Shown here piece after piece: positions 58,447 through 64,000 of a DNA stretch of 64,000 nucleotides. Under the pieces are notes generated by a model. It did no database searches, was not told where the DNA came from, and saw only the letters and a list, made by a program, of their open reading frames with translations. Made by a program: the position numbers and the translations under genes. The DNA is taken from NCBI GenBank assembly GCA_037074705.1, contig CM073590.1, positions 116,985,600-117,049,599 on the forward strand, written 5' to 3'. The first letter of the stretch is position 1; each line of letters opens with the position of its first letter. The DNA is from Zhengitettix transpicula. Its lineage: Eukaryota; Arthropoda; Insecta; Orthoptera; Tetrigidae.

Positions 58447-58690
58447 AAGGACAGTGTTACTTGTCCCACAGCGGGATAAAAAATAGCACCGTTCAACGAA
58501 AAATTCTGGATGTGAAGTGGCTTCCCATTTCTTACTATCTCACCCCTTTGTACTGTTTCATGTGGGACTGTGTCCAATCGTATATTTACAAGTACATCCA
58601 TGACCTTCAGAAGATAAACTCACGGGCTGTTGAAATGTGTGGCTGATTTGTGAAAGAGTGACAAAACATCGTATCTGAAAACTCTGTTCA
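58447..58690 (+). pseudogene. Tc1/mariner-type transposase C-terminal relic
   Basis: Translation gives, in one frame, KDSVTCPTAG (the place of QQDGATCHTA with the second catalytic Asp). After a frame change come TVQRKILDVKWLPISYY and LTPLYCFMWDCVQSYIYK, then DLQKINSRAVEMCG. The last part matches the block WPPRSPDLTPLDFFLWGYVKS-VY of mariner/Tc1-like transposases, where the D of SPDLTP is the third catalytic residue; here SYYLTP lacks it. Stops and a frameshift make it inactive. No inverted repeats of the element could be recognised. Confidence 0.75.
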
Positions 58691-59344
58691 AATCCAGAGG
58701 ATGGAGTTTTAATTAAGTTCTTTTTCTAAGCAAATATCATTAATTGTTTTTTAATATGTAATAAAAAAATATTCATTATTCATGTAATTTAATTTAGACG
58801 CGTTTTAAGGTTCTAGTGCTCTTTTTCACTTTATATAGTCCCAAAGTATTTTAAGGTCTAGTTAAGGCTATATTATTCAAAGTAATGGGTTGAAAACTCG
58901 AATGACACTGGTGAGAACGAATTGTTTAATTGTCACTTAAATATATCGAATACAAAGGCAATTTATGTAACCTAAAATATTCATAAATATTTTATAATAT
59001 ACTCAGTGAACAATAGAAAGAATTTATTAATAAGTAAATAATTGGACTTGGTATTCAACATGATTACATTAACAAAACCAAAACGGGCTTTCAAAGAATC
59101 ATGATTTATTTCCAGAAACATACGCCAATTTTTAATAGGAGCTTTCGACAGGCAATTCCGGTAATCATCTGAAATGAATAAACTAAACAGATAACATCAA
59201 GTACGTACACATACATATACAATTAATCGTTACGTTATGACCAACAATCATAAAGTTTTTATAACCTTGGCAAGTATTTACTAATTTGCTTTTGACTGAA
59301 TTCCTCCTATATTGGAATAAACATGACACTGATGTTGTTATTTT
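58691..59344. other. No recognisable feature
   Basis: AT-rich; no frame, RNA or repeat match seen. Confidence 0.6.
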
Positions 59345-59515
59345 TTTCTCTTTGACACTTAGCCAGATTTCCGGAGCGATTCTCCGTCTGTCTTACCTCC
59401 AGTTTTTACTGGCCATGACGATCACTAACATCCATACTCACGCTGGGATTTGAATCCGAGACCTCTCTGATGCGAAGCAGTGACGCTGACTGCTACACCA
59501 CAACAGTATAATCCA
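59345..59515 (-). mobile_element. tRNA-derived SINE, copy 2
   Basis: In reverse: GTGGTGTAGCAGTCAGCGTC, ACTGCTTCGCATCAGAGAGG, then TCTCGGATTCAAATCCCAGC, with A-box-like and B-box-like segments in tRNA spacing. The body follows (ATGGATGTTAGTGATCG, ..., CGCTCCGGAAATCTGGCTAA) and an A-rich tail (GAGAAAAAAATAAC). The head is the same as SINE copy 1 at 3.65 kb. No target duplication was resolved. Confidence 0.75.
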
Positions 59516-61339
59516 ACAATTACAAATTTAGTCGTGGCAATAATTAATTCTTTTATCTGTTTTTAAGTTAATAGACTTCATGCGGTCTGTCTGAGAAGAA
59601 CACTTGACTATTTTGGATTTTCATACTGTAATAAATCTAATAATTTCCTATTTTAGACCAATGAAAATTGCAACAAATATATTCTGTAAGTAAAATTTTT
59701 CATTTAATTTAGGTCTCAGGAAAACCTTCTTTTTAGTAGTAGGATAATAGCTGAAAAAATAACAGAGGGTTGAATATATCATACATTGGGTGTTCAAGAA
59801 ATAATTATGAATTCAAAACAAAATATTAATTACGGTCGGTGTACCTAAATTACATTTTTAGAAGTGAAATATAATGCATATACCAGTGTTATTTAATTTT
59901 GGGCATTAGTAAAAAAAAACAATATTATATTTGCAAGTTTTAGTCGTAGCTACATAATTAACATTATATTCATAAACTTCATGGTACTGATAACTGTCAA
60001 AACCAGCGGCGGTATTGCAAGCTTTTGGATCAGAAATTATATCAGATTAGAAACTTTATCCACATGAAACTTCTTTGATGATTCTTCACGATCTTCAGAG
60101 GAAATGTTCAATGTATCGTTCATTTTGTAGTAAATTATATATGCTTAAAATTGTGTTAACCTGAATATATTCCCCATCGTTGAACCCAATATATCACTGA
60201 ATTATTATTATTATTCACTTGAGGAAGTGTCCTCAGAGTTAACGACTTTCAGCGTGAGGGTAAATTGTAGTTGTTTATTATTTTTGACAGAGTAACACTA
60301 ATAACTTGTAAATCTGGAAAAAATTGATTTCTGTAAAATAAATAGTAATTGTAAGAAAGATATATAGTGATATTTCAAAGTATTATAAGCGGTTGTAGCA
60401 GTAAAATACCCTAATGCACAGAGAAATTATTTGGGAAATATTAATGCCGAATTCCTTGTGGATAGGTTCCATCAATGTAAATAATTTTTGTATTATTATT
60501 TCGGTCTATATCGCTAATTTAAACAAATATTCAATACATTTGCTTCAAAATTTTAAAATAATGCTGTTGGTGTCGTAAATCCGGAAGTGAAGCTATCTCC
60601 GGTGAACCTTTGAGGTGCAACAAAAAAAGTTTGAATACTACAAGGACAATTATACGTCCACGATATAAACATGTATTTCTGACATAAAGCGAAGTTTGTT
60701 TTCAGAATTAAATTTTACTTTACTCAATCTGAGAGAACATTCAAGAGACAACAAAAGGAAGAGCAGTTCTCAAATCTCCCTGGATTTATATTATATGAGG
60801 CGCTGTAAACTTTCGACGGGACCTTGGGGACAGCCGCCATAGATTTGCCACTCCGCCGACTAAATTCTTCATACCGCTACAAAAGACACTACATCCCTGA
60901 TTTGATTCTTCTTAAATATGCGCTCAAACTATTAGTAGAGAAAACATATAATATAACATTTTTATGAAGAAATATCCAAATCATAGAATATGGAAGCTAT
61001 TGAAGTGAAATTTGGTGTCGTCATTTTAGAAACTTTAAGTACAGCTTAAATCGTTTCCACGAGTTCAGTTTTATTGATTCAACATAAAGTAACATTAATT
61101 CAGACTGGGGTATTGAAACGTTGTTGAATAATTAGTCCTCGTTAAATTCGACGTTACGAGAGTATTTGTAAATGAAAAAAGATTAAGTTGAGAGAATTTA
61201 TCCAGTATGCAGTAACCTTAGAGATCATAAATTATATTTAGTTATTACTTACTTTAAATGATCAGGGTTATTATAAATTGAATATATTCTCGAAATTTTT
61301 TCTTGATAGTTTTACGTATATTGAATACACAAAATAAAC
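59516..61339. other. No supported gene
   Basis: AT-rich. A GC-richer patch near 60,770-60,890 has no open frame or repeat partner. Confidence 0.55.
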
Positions 61340-61361
61340 CGCCATTGGAAGGGCGTGGGAC
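61340..61361 (+). repeat. Family A fragment (about 22 bp)
   Basis: GCCATTGGAAGGGCGTGGGA matches the family A segment GCTATCGGAAGGGCGTGGGA with two differences. It is isolated and too short to be sure of common origin. Confidence 0.4.
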
Positions 61362-61559
61362 ACTTTCGATTTTATTTGTTTCAAATAATTTTCGCCGCCT
61401 TTTCTTTCTTTTAGGGCTATGTATACGAACAGTATATAAATATCTTAATTGTTATTAAGGTTATTGTTGGAATATATGTATATATATATAACAATATAAT
61501 TATTTATTAATAGATGAATTTCATTTTATCAAATTTATTCTAAAAGGATTCAAAATAAT

Positions 61560-62270
61560 TTACCAAATTTTAAACTTCACAAAACAATTAATTTATTCCA
61601 AATAAAATAACAACATTTCTTGAAGTGATTATTTACATTTATGTTCTTGCTATTTTACAGACTTTATCAACTCTCATCTCAGGATAGTTTATTTGGGTCT
61701 TCTAAATAACATTTAAATTAAACAATCAAAAAATTTTCTTTACAACATTAAAGTTAAAAAATAAAATAAACGTGAAACAAAAATCTGACGATTTGATCCT
61801 TATTTAACGTTTACAAACCTTTATAAAATTTATTTCTACTTAACAGTCTCTGCTGGTACCAGGCTTTAGTTTTGGGTTCAGATGCACTTTACACTTTTAA
61901 CATTTAACAGGCCATAATTTCACTGAATTTAAATTGATTACAAAACACTGTCCAAACTTTGGTAGCTCTAAATTGGAACGATTACTCCGTACGGATCCTG
62001 TGATCCTATGCATTAAGTTTCTTTCTCGCCGGCAAATATGATATTTCTCGTTCTCGATGAAACAGTTTTGCTATTTGAAATTCTGCGCGTGGCTTTGCTT
62101 ATAGAAAACTTTACTCAATGAATTTACTGTCCGCAACGTTTACTTGATCAAAATTTCTGCCCGCGACTTTTCTTTATGAATATCTGCCCGCAACTGCCGC
62201 CGTCAGACTGGAGTTTTAGAATTCCTGCTGCCGACAAAGGCTCGCCTGTACATGTGTACCAATTGTTGTT
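61560..62270 (-). mobile_element. Family D dispersed repeat, copy 2
   Basis: Reverse-strand partner of 14,036-14,810. In reverse order of coordinates it carries CAACAATTGG, CTTTGTCGG, GTAAACGTTGCGGACAG, GGCCTGTTAAATGTT, GTGTAAAGTGC, CCTGGTACCAGCAGAGAC, TTGTAAACG, GGATCAAATCGTCAGATTT and TATCCTGAGATGAGAG. The 5' half is richer in G+C, with repeated CTGCCCGC/GCGGGCAG units on the plus strand (about 62,156-62,192). No protein is encoded. Confidence 0.55.
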
Positions 62271-62342
62271 TTATATTTTCACCGATAACAATCCACCACA
62301 AATTTCCAATTATAAAATCACTAATGACCTCTAATTAGTATT

Positions 62343-62345
<3 letters not shown>

Positions 62346-62373
<28 letters not shown>
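62346..62373. repeat. (AT)n microsatellite
   Basis: About 28 bases of AT repeats. Confidence 0.95.
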
Positions 62374-63646
62374 TGCTCTCCAAACACACTGCAGAACTCC
62401 ACAGCATCGTATAAAGCGAGGTGATTTTGGAAAATGCTCTAGATAGTAACGGGAAAGCAAAAATACGGCTCAATTACTTTCCCAATGGTTACTTTCTTCA
62501 TCTGTGGTCACAGCGCCCTCTCAATTTCCAGACTTGTTCACTCTTGGCTGGTCACGCCGAAATAGTCAAGAGTGACGTGCTTACTCGATGTTCAGATCCC
62601 TACTGCCGTCTTCCACCGATATTTCTGTCCCTCTCTTATCCAACCAACGACATTCTGAAATTTGTTTTGAATTTTGTAAACAATTGTTTGTTCGTATAAG
62701 TCAATTCATATAGTATATTCTCCAATATAATCCTTCTTGGCTAGTACTGGAAGAAAACGATTTTGAAACTCCCTAGGATTTTAGAAATGTTTACGTCTTC
62801 CTGTAGGAGAAATTACAACCATCTCTTAATATTTCATTTTTAATTACAAAATCGAATAAACTGCAGACTATTAATGAAATATATAATAAACGAAGCCGCA
62901 AACGGTAAAATTTCTTTCAGAAATAATTCAGTACAAAGAAGAATAGATTAATGGGTTCAACGTAAATCGTTGAATGCTTACTTGAAGACATGCATGTTTT
63001 CAATTTAATTTGATAAGTCGACTACCCAAAATAATGAAGAACTACCCTTAACTTTCCTATGATTCATGAAGGAAGAAAAATTTTGTCAAATATTATTTTA
63101 TAAAAATTTTGGAGCCGATAGTAAGGGATAATCTATATGTAAAACAATGTTTCAAGAAAAAAAAATCCCTATTCTATTATTTGTTTACTGCTAACGATGA
63201 TTTTACAGAAATGACATTTATATTTATTAAGTAATTTTCGCTATATATCTTCGTAGTCAACATTTGGTTGCAAAGACTTTAACGTCACCGCATTACGTTA
63301 TTACAGCAGTCAACAAGGTTTTAAGCAATCCATTGAGTGACAGACTATTAGCCAACTTTGTAGTGAAAACGACGTACATTTTAATCTTTCGCCGCTTAAA
63401 GTCTCTTGGCTTTGTCAGAATCGATTTTGCAATTTGTTTCATTCATTAATTAAGTCGCTAAAAACCAAAGATGGCGGATTGCGGGCTTCCCTGGTTACAC
63501 CCGAAAATAACGTCGCTTATTTGACAGACTTGTATAAAATATTTAAGGAATCCTATCTATAATGTAAAGGTGATTAATTTAATTAAAATAAAACAAAAAA
63601 ACGCTAAAATGTAAAACTTTACGTCTGATTAAAAATAATCAATAAG
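62374..63646. other. No supported gene
   Basis: A 92-codon plus-strand frame at 62,421-62,699 lies in a less AT-rich patch but shows no known motif. Otherwise AT-rich. Confidence 0.5.
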
Positions 63647-63820
63647 AAAGATAGCCAATTCAGACAAAAAAGTGATAATATAAATACCACACAACGTTTC
63701 TGGGTTCCTTGCGCCTTTCGTCTGGTTCGAAGAAGAGCCTAAGTTCAGAAACGGACAAGGATCCCTGAAACGTTGTGTGGTATTTATATTATCACTTTTT
63801 TGTCTGAATTAGCTATCTTT
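63647..63820. mobile_element. Family C foldback element 3
   Basis: A 54-base arm at 63,647-63,700 is inverted at 63,767-63,820 with a single mismatch; 66 bases lie between. The arms begin AAAGATAGCC-AATTCAGACA as in foldback 1 and include GATAATATAAATACCACACA. Inside, GGGTTCCTTGCGC and GGACAAGGATCCC are again inverted but diverged, so the arms once extended further. This is the least decayed of the three foldbacks. Confidence 0.88.
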
Positions 63821-64000
63821 ATTATTAAAAAACGCTACTTGTCCACTATTGTGGAGAAAATTCTTATTTTCAAGCGGAATCCAGACCGAGAGGAATATTG
63901 ACTCTTTTCAAATTTATCAGTAATGACTAACAAAACGAAATATTATCTAACCCACTGATAACACTTGGAGGCTCTTTTCAAATAAGAGATTCGCGGTTTT
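63821..64000. other. No recognisable feature
   Basis: Short AT-rich end of the window. Confidence 0.6.

Noticed and set aside
1..64000. A host gene, rRNA cluster or an organised novel multi-gene system
   Set aside because: No conserved protein domain other than transposon enzymes and no rRNA-like stretch was seen; the window is best explained as repeat-rich non-coding DNA.

Overview
This is AT-rich (by eye about two thirds A+T), gene-poor eukaryotic nuclear DNA, best explained as an intergenic or intronic stretch of a large, transposon-rich arthropod genome. The organism call is an inference: the recognisable pieces are non-LTR retrotransposon reverse transcriptases of the Jockey type, an internally deleted piggyBac element, a Tc1/mariner-type transposase relic and tRNA-headed SINEs. 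All are common in insects, and a large-genome insect would fit well. No host protein-coding gene, rRNA, functional tRNA or CRISPR array could be supported. No reading frame exceeds about 130 codons, and almost all of the longer ones are shadows of repeats.

Layout. 0-0.5 kb: decayed non-LTR RT (+). 3.6 kb: tRNA-derived SINE (+). 5.2-7.3 kb: cluster of five copies of a retroposon here called family A, one of them full length with a 13-bp target-site duplication. 12.1 and 16.1 kb: a 150-bp direct duplicate pair. 14.0-14.8 kb: copy 1 of family D. 15.4, 18.6 and 20.2-21.0 kb: more family A. 25.9-26.9 kb: an LTR/leader-like segment. 30.9-33.85 kb: a 2.95-kb family B repeat containing two internal tandem arrays of about 312 bp and 280 bp. 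38.8-39.2 kb: a GC-rich block of unknown nature. 44.0 kb: family A. 45.3-45.9 kb: internally deleted piggyBac. 47.6, 49.6 and 49.8 kb: family A. 48.5-49.0 kb: a broken reading frame of unknown identity. 50.2 and 52.4 kb: two separate RT relics on the minus strand. 50.65, 51.2 and 63.65 kb: three foldback elements sharing one arm motif (family C). 54.8-55.6 kb: 473-bp tandem duplication. 57.2-58.2 kb: second family B copy (minus). 58.45 kb: Tc1/mariner transposase relic. 59.4 kb: second SINE (minus). 61.6-62.3 kb: family D copy 2 (minus).

The parts do not work together as one system; the window is a record of repeated mobile-element insertion and decay. The least familiar items are family A (a GC-rich, hairpin-studded retroposon in at least 13 pieces), the head-to-head foldbacks of family C, and the dispersed family D. 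Families A to D are named only for this report. Coordinates of decayed repeats are approximate to some tens of bases unless a terminus is stated.
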